A stretch of DNA of 64,000 nucleotides. Origin: Borrelia hermsii DAH (GTDB lineage Bacteria; Spirochaetota; Spirochaetia; Borreliales; Borreliaceae). The stretch is taken from assembly GCF_023035675.1 (NCBI RefSeq), contig NZ_CP073136.1, forward strand, positions 124,001-188,000, in the 5' to 3' direction. Position 1 is the first letter of the stretch. The number at the start of each line of letters is the position of its first letter. A program made the translations under genes and the position numbers. Below, in pieces: positions 56,271 to 64,000 of the stretch. The notes below the pieces were generated by a model. The model was not told the DNA's origin and did no database searches. It saw only the letters and a list, made by a program, of their open reading frames with translations.

Positions 56271-57665
56271 CTATTTTCCTAAACAAAAATTCTTAAACAT
56301 ATTGTTAAGTACATCCTCACTAGTAACCTCACCTGTTATTTCTCCTAAAAGATTAATCACCTCATAAACGTCAAATGCCAACATATCATAGCTTATATCT
56401 TGTTCTATTTTATTTAACAACTCAATAATTAAAGTATAAGCCTTCTTTAAAAGTTCTACCTGACGACTTGATGATACGATAACATCATAAGCATTAATAT
56501 CAATATAATCAAAACATGTCAATGACCTTATCTTATCATAAAGAGAATCTATGCCAAATAAAGTCTTGGTACTAATCTTAACTAAATTTGATGAATTGAT
56601 ATTACCTGAATTAAAAAAATCAACTGTCTGGCTATCTTGTTCTAAATCCATCTTATTTAAAACAAAAAGCACTTTAGAATGTCCCATATAAGAATCAATA
56701 AATTTTAAATCGTCATTTGTTAATCTTGCACTTAAGTCAATAACATAAAGAACTAAAGATGCTTCCTTGATTAAAGAATTACTCCTAACTATACCCAACT
56801 GCTCAACAAAATCACTAGTCTCCCTAAGTCCTGCTGTATCAAAAACGTTAAATAAAATACCATCAAGTTCAAAACTTGCTTGAATGTAATCTCTTGTAGT
56901 ACCAGCATAAGAAGAAACTATAGCCCTATCTTCTTTCAGTAACAAATTAAAAAGAGAAGATTTCCCAACATTAACAGAACCTGCCAACACCAATGTAATT
57001 CCGTGATCTAACTTCCTTGCAGTATCATAAGAATCAATCAACCTCTTAAGTTCATCTCTGCTTTTTGAAATAACATCAAAAGGAATAACAACCTCATATT
57101 CATCGGTTTCATAATCAAGATGAACACTAAGTGCTGAGAGAAAATTTAAAATATCTTTTTTGATCAAATCAATCTTAGTAAACAAAGAACCTGAAAGGTT
57201 ATTAACAGCAAGAGCATGAGTTTTATTGGTTTTAGCAGAAATTAACTCATTTACTGCCTCTGCTTTAGTTAGATCAAGTTTTCCAGCCAAAAAAGAACGA
57301 AGAGTAAACTCACCAGGCTCAGCCATTCTAAATCCCACTTTTAAAAAGAAATCTATAATCCTCTTTATACCAATAAGAGAGCCATGAGCCATAACCTCTA
57401 TTGAATCTTGACCTGTAAAACTTTTGGGGGCTCTATAAAGGCAAACAACAACTTCATCTAATTTTTCACAAGTTTCTTTATCTATTATATATCCATAATG
57501 AATCGTATGACCAGGTGCCTCAAGCAGTCGCTTAGGATCTGAGAATATCTTAGAAAATTTATCAATTGAAGAAACTCCACTACTACGAATCACACACAAA
57601 GCACTACTAAGAAAAGGTGTAGCAAGTGCAACAATATCATCTTCTCTTTGAAAAAGCTTGCTCAT
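56271..57665 (-). CDS. mnmE: tRNA modification GTPase MnmE (TrmE)
   Basis: 464 residues. An N-terminal folate-binding domain ([48 protein letters not shown], here split across residues 90-140) is followed by the G domain with G1 [12 protein letters not shown]2 GTTRDYIQ, G3 [10 protein letters not shown] and G4 NKMDLE. The C-terminal tail ends in FCLGK, the CxGK motif needed for catalysis. It partners MnmG, the next gene. No ribosome binding site is seen before the ATG; a TATAAT lies 11 bases upstream, so the leader should be only a few bases long. Confidence 0.95.
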   Translation of the reverse strand: MSKLFQREDDIVALATPFLSSALCVIRSSGVSSIDKFSKIFSDPKRLLEAPGHTIHYGYIIDKETCEKLDEVVVCLYRAPKSFTGQDSIEVMAHGSLIGIKRIIDFFLKVGFRMAEPGEFTLRSFLAGKLDLTKAEAVNELISAKTNKTHALAVNNLSGSLFTKIDLIKKDILNFLSALSVHLDYETDEYEVVIPFDVISKSRDELKRLIDSYDTARKLDHGITLVLAGSVNVGKSSLFNLLLKEDRAIVSSYAGTTRDYIQASFELDGILFNVFDTAGLRETSDFVEQLGIVRSNSLIKEASLVLYVIDLSARLTNDDLKFIDSYMGHSKVLFVLNKMDLEQDSQTVDFFNSGNINSSNLVKISTKTLFGIDSLYDKIRSLTCFDYIDINAYDVIVSSSRQVELLKKAYTLIIELLNKIEQDISYDMLAFDVYEVINLLGEITGEVTSEDVLNNMFKNFCLGK

Positions 57666-57676
57666 AGACTATAAAA

Positions 57677-57682
57677 ATTATA
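57677..57682 (-). promoter_or_regulatory. -10 hexamer of mnmE
   Basis: The minus strand reads TATAAT, 11 bases before the mnmE ATG, so the transcript would have a leader of about four or five bases. No clear -35 is found. Confidence 0.4.
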
Positions 57683-57768
57683 ACATAGCATAAATGGCAA
57701 AGACTAACAATAAAAGGAAAAATTCAAAAACACAATACACAACACAATATATAAGATAAACAACTAAT

Positions 57769-57797
57769 TTGTAAATATTATAAATTTCACTTATAAT
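57769..57797 (+). promoter_or_regulatory. Promoter of the flgN-flgK-flgL-fliW-csrA operon
   Basis: TTGTAA (57769-57774) and TATAAT (57792-57797) lie 17 bases apart, a normal sigma-70 layout; there is no flagellar sigma-28 pattern. The start site would be near 57804, giving a leader of about seven bases. Confidence 0.6.
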
Positions 57798-57810
57798 TTG
57801 TTCTATAAAG

Positions 57811-58305
57811 ATGAAAATTAAATTAGAAACTGAATTGAAAAATACGCTACAAGAAGAAGTTTTTTTAGTAGAAAAAATATATGATATGTACCTCAATATA
57901 AAAAAATATCTTGATGAAAAAAATGAAATGATGTTTAAAGAAACAATAAATAAAACGAACATCTATCTTCACAAATTTAAAGATATAGAGAAAAAGAGAG
58001 ATGAAATTTGGAAAGAATTTACAGATCATGAAAAATTTAAATCAACTTACATGGCTATAGAAAAACTGTGTTCGGTCTATAAAAAAGAAATATATAATTA
58101 TTTTCATCGATTAAGAATAGGGGTATTGAATATTCAAAACCTAAATTACTTAATATCAAGCTACGCAGAAACATCACTTGACATTTTAGATCTAATTTTT
58201 AAAGATGCTCAAGAAAGTGTAGAAAATATCACCTATAAAAACCCTTATGGGCCAAAAAGCGGAAACTTAAATGAAGCATCCGTTTTAATAAACAAAAAAC
58301 TTTAA
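57811..58305 (+). CDS. flgN: FlgN-like flagellar chaperone
   Basis: 164 residues, almost entirely helical. It starts with KIKLETELKNTLQEEVFLVEKIYD and ends with TYKNPYGPKSGNLNEASVLINKKL, resembling the FlgN pattern of a long helical bundle and a C-terminal YGxxG...iNkkL segment. FlgN carries FlgK and FlgL to the export gate, and both follow directly (18 bases). FlgN proteins are poorly conserved, so position supports much of the call. Only a weak AAAG precedes the ATG. Confidence 0.75.
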   Translation: MKIKLETELKNTLQEEVFLVEKIYDMYLNIKKYLDEKNEMMFKETINKTNIYLHKFKDIEKKRDEIWKEFTDHEKFKSTYMAIEKLCSVYKKEIYNYFHRLRIGVLNIQNLNYLISSYAETSLDILDLIFKDAQESVENITYKNPYGPKSGNLNEASVLINKKL

Positions 58306-58323
58306 TTACTCAAGGAGTTTAAA

Positions 58324-60207
58324 ATGGATTCAACATTCTCAGGAATAGAAATTGGAAAGAAAAGTTTATTTGCACACAAAGATGCTATGAACACAATTGG
58401 TCACAACCTAACTAACACCTCAAAACCCGGGTATTCAAGACAGAGAGTTATAATGAAAACTGAAATGCCAATTTATGCTCCTCAATTAAATAGAGCAAAC
58501 AAAGCCGGTCAACTGGGTCAAGGAATGATGGTGCAATCCATAGAGCGAATAAGAGATGATTTACTTGACATAAGAATAGCTGAAGAATCGCATCGTCTTG
58601 GCTATTGGAATTCGAAAGATAAATTTATTTCTCTGCTTGAAAACATATATAATGAACCTGAAGACCAATCAATCAGAAAAAGATTAAATGATTTCTGGGA
58701 TAGCTGGCAAGATTTATCAAGACAGCCTCAAGGATTGGCTGAAAGAAATATTACCTTAGAACGCGGACAAGCTTTCGCAGAAATAGTAAGAAGTAGATTC
58801 CACTCTCTTAATCGAATATACACAATGGCAAATGATGAGGTAAAAATTACAATTGAAGAGATAAATAACTATCTTAGAAATATCAGTGATCTCAATAGGC
58901 AAATTGCAAAAGCAATCGCCATGAAAGATCAGCCAAATGATTTAATGGATGAACGAGATTTAATAGTTGATAAACTAAGCAATTTAATTAGTATCTCCAT
59001 AGAAAATAAGCGCGATCCCAATGAATTTTTAATTCACACAGAAGGTAAACATCTCATTCAAGGTGCAATCGCAAATGAATTCATATTGGAAGCAGCCAAT
59101 GGGCCCACAAGAACCAAATGGAATATTTTATGGAATAATAGAGAACCTGCCAATATTAATACGGGAAAACTAGGAGCTCTTATTAATGTAAGAGATAACG
59201 AAATTAAAAACGAGATTAATGAAATAGATAACATGGCAATTAATATCACAGAGCTTGTAAATGAAGTTCATATCTCAGGACACGGTCTTGATCAAAAAAG
59301 TGGGAGAATTTTCTTCGATCAAGAATACAAGCTAACCGATGAGAGTGGACGATATGACAGCAATGGAGATGGTAAGTTTGATTCTGTTCATATATTCAAA
59401 ATAAACAGTACAAATGAAATTTTCCCAGAAGAAAAGCTAGGATTTTCAGGAATACTAAGATTTCAAGCAATCAATAAAAATGATTTCATAGAAATACCCT
59501 ACCTTACAACAGACACAGTTCAAGATATAATAAATAAAATAAATAACTCCAACTCACAAGTCACTGCAAGAATCAATGCAGAAGGAAAACTTGAAATTAA
59601 GGCAATTAAAGAAGAAGAGAGAGATAGTGCTATCTTTAGAATTAGATACATTGAAGATTCTGGACTATTTTTAACAACTTACACAGGCATTTTAAATGCA
59701 TCGGGAGCTGAGGGTGCTTATAACTATCAAGACGTTAATACTACTAACCAACTAATAAACACAGCTAGCTACTCAATATCTCCTCTAAAAAATCCAGCCG
59801 CATGGCTTAAAGTATCTAAAGAAATTTCAGAAGATCCATCAAAGATTGCATCAGGAATTAGAACTCCAACAAACAATATGCCTATTGGAAACAATGAAAC
59901 AGCATTACGTATTGCATCTTTTGTAAACTCACAAATCATGATTGGAAAGAACGTAACACTAAACGACTACTTCGCAAACACAACTTCCAATATTGCAATA
60001 AAAGGACAAATCGCAGAAATTACAAAAAATAGCCAAGAACAAATACTTAGAAGTCTAACTGATTTAAGATTATCAATATCTGGTGTAAATAAAGATGAAG
60101 AACTAGCAAACATGATAGAATTTCAACAATCATTTATTGCCGCAAGTAAATTCATCACCGTTTCTGCAGAATTAATAGATACAATCATAAATAAAATGGG
60201 AGTATAA
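58324..60207 (+). CDS. flgK: Flagellar hook-filament junction protein FlgK (HAP1)
   Basis: 627 residues. The N-terminus [20 protein letters not shown] and [20 protein letters not shown] is the flagellar rod/hook signature. The C-terminus ends with [33 protein letters not shown], the matching helix. A variable domain lies between. It joins the hook to the filament. AAGGAG precedes the ATG; flgL begins three bases later. The length is a little above the enteric protein (547). Confidence 0.95.
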   Translation: MDSTFSGIEIGKKSLFAHKDAMNTIGHNLTNTSKPGYSRQRVIMKTEMPIYAPQLNRANKAGQLGQGMMVQSIERIRDDLLDIRIAEESHRLGYWNSKDKFISLLENIYNEPEDQSIRKRLNDFWDSWQDLSRQPQGLAERNITLERGQAFAEIVRSRFHSLNRIYTMANDEVKITIEEINNYLRNISDLNRQIAKAIAMKDQPNDLMDERDLIVDKLSNLISISIENKRDPNEFLIHTEGKHLIQGAIANEFILEAANGPTRTKWNILWNNREPANINTGKLGALINVRDNEIKNEINEIDNMAINITELVNEVHISGHGLDQKSGRIFFDQEYKLTDESGRYDSNGDGKFDSVHIFKINSTNEIFPEEKLGFSGILRFQAINKNDFIEIPYLTTDTVQDIINKINNSNSQVTARINAEGKLEIKAIKEEERDSAIFRIRYIEDSGLFLTTYTGILNASGAEGAYNYQDVNTTNQLINTASYSISPLKNPAAWLKVSKEISEDPSKIASGIRTPTNNMPIGNNETALRIASFVNSQIMIGKNVTLNDYFANTTSNIAIKGQIAEITKNSQEQILRSLTDLRLSISGVNKDEELANMIEFQQSFIAASKFITVSAELIDTIINKMGV

Positions 60208-60210
60208 TAT

Positions 60211-61482
60211 ATGATAAACAGAGTAAGTCATCCTTTGACATATGATAATTTAAAAGCATCTTCAACAGATAAGGAAGTAAAAATAACAAGGCTTTTGGAA
60301 AGTCTATACCAAGGTGGCAAAAGAATTACAAGCTTGCGAGATGACCCAACAGGTGTCACTCATGCAATAAGATTAGACAGTGATATATTTAAGCTTAACA
60401 CCTATGTTAAGAATATCAACAGTGCAAAAGGAAAATTAAGATATATGGAAGGATATTTGCAATCCCTGGCAAATATTTTAACTCGCGCAAAAGAAATAAC
60501 TGTCCAAGGTGCAAACGGTACATACGAAGCTGATAATAAAAAAATGATAGCAAAAGAAATAAATGCAATACTTGAAGATGTCCTTGCAATAGCAAATGTA
60601 AAAGGGGCAGACGGATACAGCATATTTGCAGGAACTAAAATCAATGCTGAAGCATTCAAAATAACTAGAGCAAACAGAATAAACAGACTAACTCAAGATA
60701 GATCAGAAACTCAAATAATAAGAGTAGACTACAATGGAAATCAAGCAGAACGAACAACTGAAATATATAATGGAATTTATATCCCAACCAACTATCCTGG
60801 AAGCGAAATATTTTTTTCACAAAATCACTACATAACATCATCAAAAAATGTTAATGAATTTATTGTCAAAGAAAACACAAAAATCTATATTGATAACATT
60901 GAAATAACATTAACAGCAGGAGATACCGCCGCTGACATTATTGCTAAGATCAATGAATCAGATGCTCCTGTTGAAGCTACTCTTGATCGTGTTTTAAATT
61001 CAATAGCCATAAAAACAACGACACCTCATCAAATATGGATAACAGAAGAGGGTTCAACAGTACTACAAGATCTAGGCATTCTTACTCAAAATAATGATAC
61101 CAAAGAACCTCCTTACAATATTGCAAACAATACTGAAGTTAGAAGTAGAACAATTTTTGATAGTTTAATTGATCTAAGAGATAATCTAGAGGAAAATAGA
61201 GAAGAGCTTATTGGGAGCAGAAGTTTAGCAGAAATTGATGAAAGTTTAAATAAAATTTTTGCAACATTAGCTGATCTTGGCACTAAAGAGAACAGACTTG
61301 ATCTAAGTTATGAGAGGATTAGTAAAGAAATAATGGATATGAAAGATGATATGGTTAAATATACCAATCTTGATGTAACAAAAGCAATAACGGATCTTAA
61401 CATGACAAGTTTAGCTTATCAGGTATCTTTAGGGGTTTCTGCAAGAATAATGCAAACAACATTATTAGATTTTCTAAAATAA
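60211..61482 (+). CDS. flgL: Flagellar hook-filament junction protein FlgL (HAP3)
   Basis: 423 residues, flagellin-like at both ends: [21 protein letters not shown] and [15 protein letters not shown] at the start, and [36 protein letters not shown] at the C-terminus (two segments of this stretch). It sits between FlgK and the FlaB filament. GGGAG precedes the ATG and the start is three bases after flgK. fliW follows by one base. Confidence 0.93.
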   Translation: MINRVSHPLTYDNLKASSTDKEVKITRLLESLYQGGKRITSLRDDPTGVTHAIRLDSDIFKLNTYVKNINSAKGKLRYMEGYLQSLANILTRAKEITVQGANGTYEADNKKMIAKEINAILEDVLAIANVKGADGYSIFAGTKINAEAFKITRANRINRLTQDRSETQIIRVDYNGNQAERTTEIYNGIYIPTNYPGSEIFFSQNHYITSSKNVNEFIVKENTKIYIDNIEITLTAGDTAADIIAKINESDAPVEATLDRVLNSIAIKTTTPHQIWITEEGSTVLQDLGILTQNNDTKEPPYNIANNTEVRSRTIFDSLIDLRDNLEENREELIGSRSLAEIDESLNKIFATLADLGTKENRLDLSYERISKEIMDMKDDMVKYTNLDVTKAITDLNMTSLAYQVSLGVSARIMQTTLLDFLK

Positions 61483-61483
61483 A

Positions 61484-61876
61484 ATGAAAAATGAATTTAG
61501 TATAAAATTTAATTTTCCTGATGGAATACTGGGATTTGAAGAGATTAAAGAATTTATAATTAAAGACTCTGAATACAAACCCTTCTCTATCATGCAATCA
61601 ATAAACGGAGAAATAAATTTTTTAGTAACATCACCCTTTAACTTTTTAGAAAAATATTTGCCAAATATAGAGGAAAAAGATTGGTTAGATGTTCAAGCAG
61701 AAAATGAAGATGAAAAAGTCATACTATGTATAATCAACATGCATGTAAAAACCTATAAAGAAATAACGGCCAATTTAAAAGCTCCAATCATATTAAACAA
61801 AAAGAAACTAATTGGGAAACAAGCCATATCTACAAATGAAGAGCATTACCTTAGATATAGGGTCTTTAAGGAATAA
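61484..61876 (+). CDS. fliW: Flagellar assembly factor FliW
   Basis: 130 residues. [20 protein letters not shown] and [20 protein letters not shown] are the FliW hallmark (F-x-x-G-x-x-G-F...). The C-terminal [24 protein letters not shown] is also typical. FliW binds free flagellin or CsrA; when flagellin is scarce it holds CsrA off the flagellin mRNA. It is next to csrA (two bases) and its partner FlaB is at 24-25 kb. Confidence 0.94.
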   Translation: MKNEFSIKFNFPDGILGFEEIKEFIIKDSEYKPFSIMQSINGEINFLVTSPFNFLEKYLPNIEEKDWLDVQAENEDEKVILCIINMHVKTYKEITANLKAPIILNKKKLIGKQAISTNEEHYLRYRVFKE

Positions 61877-61878
61877 AT

Positions 61879-62115
61879 ATGCTAGTATTATCAAGAAAAG
61901 CAAACGAAAGCATCAAAATAGACTCTAACATTGAAATTTCAATATTAGAAATAAAAAAAGACAGTGTTAAAATAGCTATAAAAGCTCCTGAAAATATTAA
62001 AATACTTAGATCTGAAATTTATGATATCATCAAAGAAGAAAATAAAAAATCAATCTTACAAGACAAAAATAACATACATAAAATTAAAAATTTATTTGAT
62101 TATTTTAATAAATAA
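61879..62115 (+). CDS. csrA: Carbon storage regulator CsrA, flagellin translation repressor
   Basis: 78 residues. [28 protein letters not shown] is the standard CsrA N-terminus, and [21 protein letters not shown] follows with the GGA-binding strand. The C-terminal ~20 residues are a Lys/Asn-rich tail longer than in enteric CsrA. It dimerises and binds GGA in hairpin loops. AAGGA precedes the ATG. The 3' end overlaps the convergent tsaB by 16 bases. Confidence 0.95.
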   Translation: MLVLSRKANESIKIDSNIEISILEIKKDSVKIAIKAPENIKILRSEIYDIIKEENKKSILQDKNNIHKIKNLFDYFNK

Positions 62116-62762
62116 GAATTAATCTCGGCATCACTAAGTCTTACATAAAAGGGTCCTGATAAAATATCATCGCCCTGCCTGCTTTTTAAATACTTAAACT
62201 TACCAAGCTCTGTTAAAACAGTACCAAAAGAACCCATATCGCTGATAATCTTGAATTTATTTTTAAGTTTTTCATAAATAAATTCAATACCATTACCCAC
62301 AATAACAAATTTTAAGTCAAGGTTATCTAAATACTTAAATAATTCGGACTTGGAAAAACAAAAAATTTTACTGCATAATTTATAATCCCTATAACATCCA
62401 AGAAAATACTTACCCGCTGTAAAGCCTAAAGTTAATGCATTTGATCTTGGATTCACTAGTCTTGCAAAAACATCAAAAGTAGGTATATTGACAAAAGGAA
62501 CTGAAAGGCCTAAAGAGAGTCCCTTAATAAAACTTAAACTAATTCTCAAACCTGTAAAAGAACCAGGACCAGAAGAATTAATAAGTAAATCAAGATTATT
62601 AAGATCAATGCCACTTTCTAATACGAAATCATTAAATAATTTTGGAACACTAAGAGCGTAATTAATTTCATCTTTACTCTTAACTATAGAAAAAACCTCA
62701 CCATTAATTTCGAAATGAATCAACAAAGTTTTATATGAATATTCAATTGCAAGAGTATTCAT
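62100..62762 (-). CDS. tsaB: tRNA threonylcarbamoyladenosine biosynthesis protein TsaB
   Basis: 220 residues of the ASKHA fold. [20 protein letters not shown] at the start and [31 protein letters not shown] (two parts) are TsaB features. It is a degenerate paralogue of TsaD that stabilises the t6A complex with TsaD and TsaE for modifying A37 of tRNAs reading ANN codons. It overlaps tsaE by 20 bases. The ATG is at 62762. Confidence 0.88.
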   Translation of the reverse strand: MNTLAIEYSYKTLLIHFEINGEVFSIVKSKDEINYALSVPKLFNDFVLESGIDLNNLDLLINSSGPGSFTGLRISLSFIKGLSLGLSVPFVNIPTFDVFARLVNPRSNALTLGFTAGKYFLGCYRDYKLCSKIFCFSKSELFKYLDNLDLKFVIVGNGIEFIYEKLKNKFKIISDMGSFGTVLTELGKFKYLKSRQGDDILSGPFYVRLSDAEINSYLLK

Positions 62763-63171
62763 CGCTAAATTCTAAAATCCTACTAGTATCTTTTATTTTA
62801 AATTTTAAAAACATCAATCTATTCTTTGGCAAAACATCAATAATAATCTCTGGCCACTCAATAGCTATTACGGATGACATATCTAAAAGCAGCTCCATTC
62901 CACCAATAAGTTCAAATTCATCTAAAATATTTAAACGATACAAATCAATATGATAAAATTTAAAATCCACAAACTCATAGACATTAATAATGTTATAAGT
63001 TGGACTTGTAAAATAAGAAATGCCAAGATTTAAAGCCAAACCTTTTAAAAAAGTTGTTTTCCCAGCACCCATATCACCACAAAGACTAAATATCTTACCA
63101 ATAGGCAAAGGATTAAAAAAAGATTTAGAAAAATCGATCATTTCATCTTCTGTTTTAAAAGATAATATCAA
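62743..63171 (-). CDS. tsaE: tRNA threonylcarbamoyladenosine biosynthesis ATPase TsaE
   Basis: 142 residues. The P-loop is CGDMGAGKTTFLKGLALNLG (about residues 31-50), then FTSPTYNIINVYEF and FYHIDLYRL, the TsaE signature, and VIAIEWPE. It is the small ATPase of the t6A complex. The start is TTG with AAGGTGAG five bases upstream; the first bases overlap the stop of the upstream small gene by four (TTGA). Confidence 0.92.
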   Translation of the reverse strand: MILSFKTEDEMIDFSKSFFNPLPIGKIFSLCGDMGAGKTTFLKGLALNLGISYFTSPTYNIINVYEFVDFKFYHIDLYRLNILDEFELIGGMELLLDMSSVIAIEWPEIIIDVLPKNRLMFLKFKIKDTSRILEFSDEYSCN

Positions 63172-63428
63172 GGAAGCTCACCTTTTATATCAAGATCAAT
63201 GACATGTCTCTTGATTGCAATCATTAAACTAAGAACAGGATAATTTAGAGAGTCTAAAAAATCAATAGTAATATGTTTTTCACCCAAAGGAGTTGCTTCT
63301 ATCGTAAATTTCACTTGCTTAGTCTCGCTAGAACCCTCATACTCATAAAAAGCATCAGCAAAATATACGCTCCTATAATATATATGACTATCTTGCTTTC
63401 TAATATTATTAAGAGAAATAAATTTCAC
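63168..63428 (-). CDS. Small conserved protein, unknown function
   Basis: 86 residues: KFISLNNIRKQDSHIYYRSV, then a beta-rich stretch FYEYEGSSETKQVKFTIEA and a helix-strand end (NYPVLSLMIAIKRHVIDLDI). No signal peptide, membrane helix or known motif. The start is GTG with AAGGA eight bases upstream, and its first bases overlap the stop of a 28-codon upstream frame. It is followed by tsaE with a four-base overlap, so it probably belongs to the tsaE-tsaB transcription unit. Confidence 0.7.
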   Translation of the reverse strand: MKFISLNNIRKQDSHIYYRSVYFADAFYEYEGSSETKQVKFTIEATPLGEKHITIDFLDSLNYPVLSLMIAIKRHVIDLDIKGELP

Positions 63429-63511
63429 AACAGTATTCCTTTAAATAAATCCCAAGAAGCCAACATAGGAATATTTTCATTTAGCGCTATTTTCAAAGAT
63501 GGGACTTTCAT
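63425..63511 (-). CDS. Possible 28-codon small open frame upstream of the 86-residue gene
   Basis: An ATG at 63511 opens MKVPSLKIALNENIPMLASW and runs to a TGA that overlaps the GTG of the next gene (GTGA). There is no strong ribosome binding site and an in-frame stop lies just upstream. It could be a leader peptide coupling translation, an N-terminal part lost by frameshift, or chance. The rest of the 200-base gap 63429-63629 shows no other feature. Confidence 0.25.
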   Translation of the reverse strand: MKVPSLKIALNENIPMLASWDLFKGILL

Positions 63512-63611
63512 TCTTAACTTCTAGTTCGCCTATGCAACTATCCGTTAAAAAAATATTTAAATCCCCAAATTTAATGAGATGTCGCAAAAAATAACTCTAA
63601 TCCCTATAATT

Positions 63612-63629
63612 AAACCTCTCAGGAAGTTT
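63612..63629 (-). terminator. Weak candidate terminator after rplT
   Basis: In the minus-strand RNA, AAACTTC and GAGGTTT pair (seven pairs including one G-U) around a four-base loop, followed by an AT-rich stretch. It begins right at the rplT stop. The stem is short and the T run broken, so this is only a candidate. Confidence 0.35.
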
Positions 63630-63977
63630 TTAATTTTTTATTTCATAAACAATTTTTTTAAAAGTTTCAATATCTTCAATTGCTAAATTAGATAAAATTT
63701 TTCTATTAAGTTTAATATTAGACTTTTTCAAACCTTCAAAAAATCTTGAATAAGTAATTCCCATACCCGTTAAAGCAGCAGAAATCCTTACAATCCATAA
63801 ACTTCTAAAATCTCTCTTACGAGCCTTTCTATCTCTTGTAGCATACATCATGCCTTTACGAAGAGTATCTTTAGCTTTTTTATAGTTACTTTTCTTAGTA
63901 CCCCAAAAACCCTTAGTTTTCTTTAAGAGCCTCTTTCGCCTTGCAACGTGAACTATCCCGTTCTTAACTCTAGCCAT
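63630..63977 (-). CDS. rplT: 50S ribosomal protein L20
   Basis: 115 residues, the normal length. The N-terminus ARVKNGIVHVARRKRLLKKTKGFWGTKKSNYKKAKDTLRKG (two segments) and RDFRSLWIVRISAALTGMGITYSRF are diagnostic. L20 is an early-assembly 23S rRNA binding protein and represses its own operon in some bacteria. AAGGAG lies before the ATG at 63977. The usual upstream partners infC and rpmI would lie outside the window; the last 23 bases are untranslated leader or intergenic sequence. Confidence 0.97.
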   Translation of the reverse strand: MARVKNGIVHVARRKRLLKKTKGFWGTKKSNYKKAKDTLRKGMMYATRDRKARKRDFRSLWIVRISAALTGMGITYSRFFEGLKKSNIKLNRKILSNLAIEDIETFKKIVYEIKN

Positions 63978-64000
63978 ATAATCTCCTTAAATCAAATTTA

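Noticed and set aside
57678..57962. 94-codon hydrophobic minus-strand frame opposite the flgN start
   Set aside because: It is the complement of Lys/Asn/Ile-rich flgN and promoter sequence, which reads as false membrane helices.
63500..63560. TTC-GCC bases downstream of rplT looking like a tRNA T-arm
   Set aside because: No acceptor or anticodon stem can be formed around it.

Overview
This is a 64 kb stretch of an AT-rich spirochaete chromosome, almost certainly Borrelia sensu lato. The basis is the exact gene content and order (rpsA-cmk-rluB-scpA-recA-greA fusion, hisS, besCAB, proVWX, flaB-fliD, nagAB, sodA, secA, alr, malQ, dksA/infA, the moxR-Bat cluster, rsmG-mnmG-mnmE, flgN-flgK-flgL-fliW-csrA, tsaB-tsaE, rplT). 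From memory this is the same order as the B. burgdorferi chromosome from about BB0127 to BB0188. The FlaB variable region, rich in Ala/Pro/Gln, and the absence of S2-type lipoprotein genes upstream of alr lean towards a relapsing-fever species; this is a family-level inference and the species is not resolved. I see no insertion sequence, prophage, CRISPR array, tRNA or rRNA, and no gene-free stretch over 300 bases.

Layout. 1-7.9 kb (minus): a tightly packed run from a GTG-started TPR protein through a TPR-GreA fusion, recA, scpA, rluB and cmk to the N-terminal part of rpsA, which is cut by the window start. 8-14.6 kb: a TPR membrane protein and a class B penicillin-binding protein (plus) alternating with hisS and a long-chain acyl-CoA ligase (minus). 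14.8-20.7 kb (minus): the BesC-BesA-BesB RND efflux pump followed by a small PII-like protein, with a 12-bp perfect palindrome at the operon's 5' end. 20.8-24 kb: yidD, and a ProV-ProW-ProX glycine betaine transporter. 24.1-27.3 kb (minus): flaB, with a strong terminator and a structured leader, and fliD. 27.4-33 kb: nagA-nagB (plus), sodA and secA (minus). 33-36.2 kb (plus): three envelope proteins of unknown role and alr. 36.2-44.3 kb: a YD-like repeat protein, a 55-residue basic protein, a large uncharacterised protein, a Na+/Ca2+ exchanger family protein, a predicted glycosyl hydrolase and malQ. 44.4-46.3 kb: an OmpA-type protein, dksA and infA. 46.4-53.7 kb (minus): the seven-gene MoxR/DUF58/Bat operon. 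53.8-57.7 kb (minus): mnmE-mnmG-rsmG. 57.8-62.1 kb (plus): flgN-flgK-flgL-fliW-csrA. 62.1-64 kb (minus): tsaB, tsaE, a small unknown gene, and rplT.

How the parts connect. The window holds both the flagellin gene with a GGA-loop hairpin leader and the csrA-fliW pair expected to control it. The filament cap (fliD), hook-filament junction proteins (flgK, flgL) and their likely chaperone (flgN) are here too. NagA/NagB salvage chitobiose-derived GlcNAc, Alr and the PBP serve peptidoglycan, and BesABC and proVWX handle export and osmolyte import. Minus-strand genes dominate, and plus-strand proteins are visibly richer in Lys/Asn/Ile/Thr, which fits the strong replication-strand skew of Borrelia with the minus strand leading here.

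Nothing in the window looks like a wholly new system. The best leads are regulatory: a set of genes that appear to be transcribed without a leader, the flaB leader hairpin, and two palindromes at the bes and infA promoters. Many genes start with TTG or GTG, and I moved several starts to fit ribosome binding sites.
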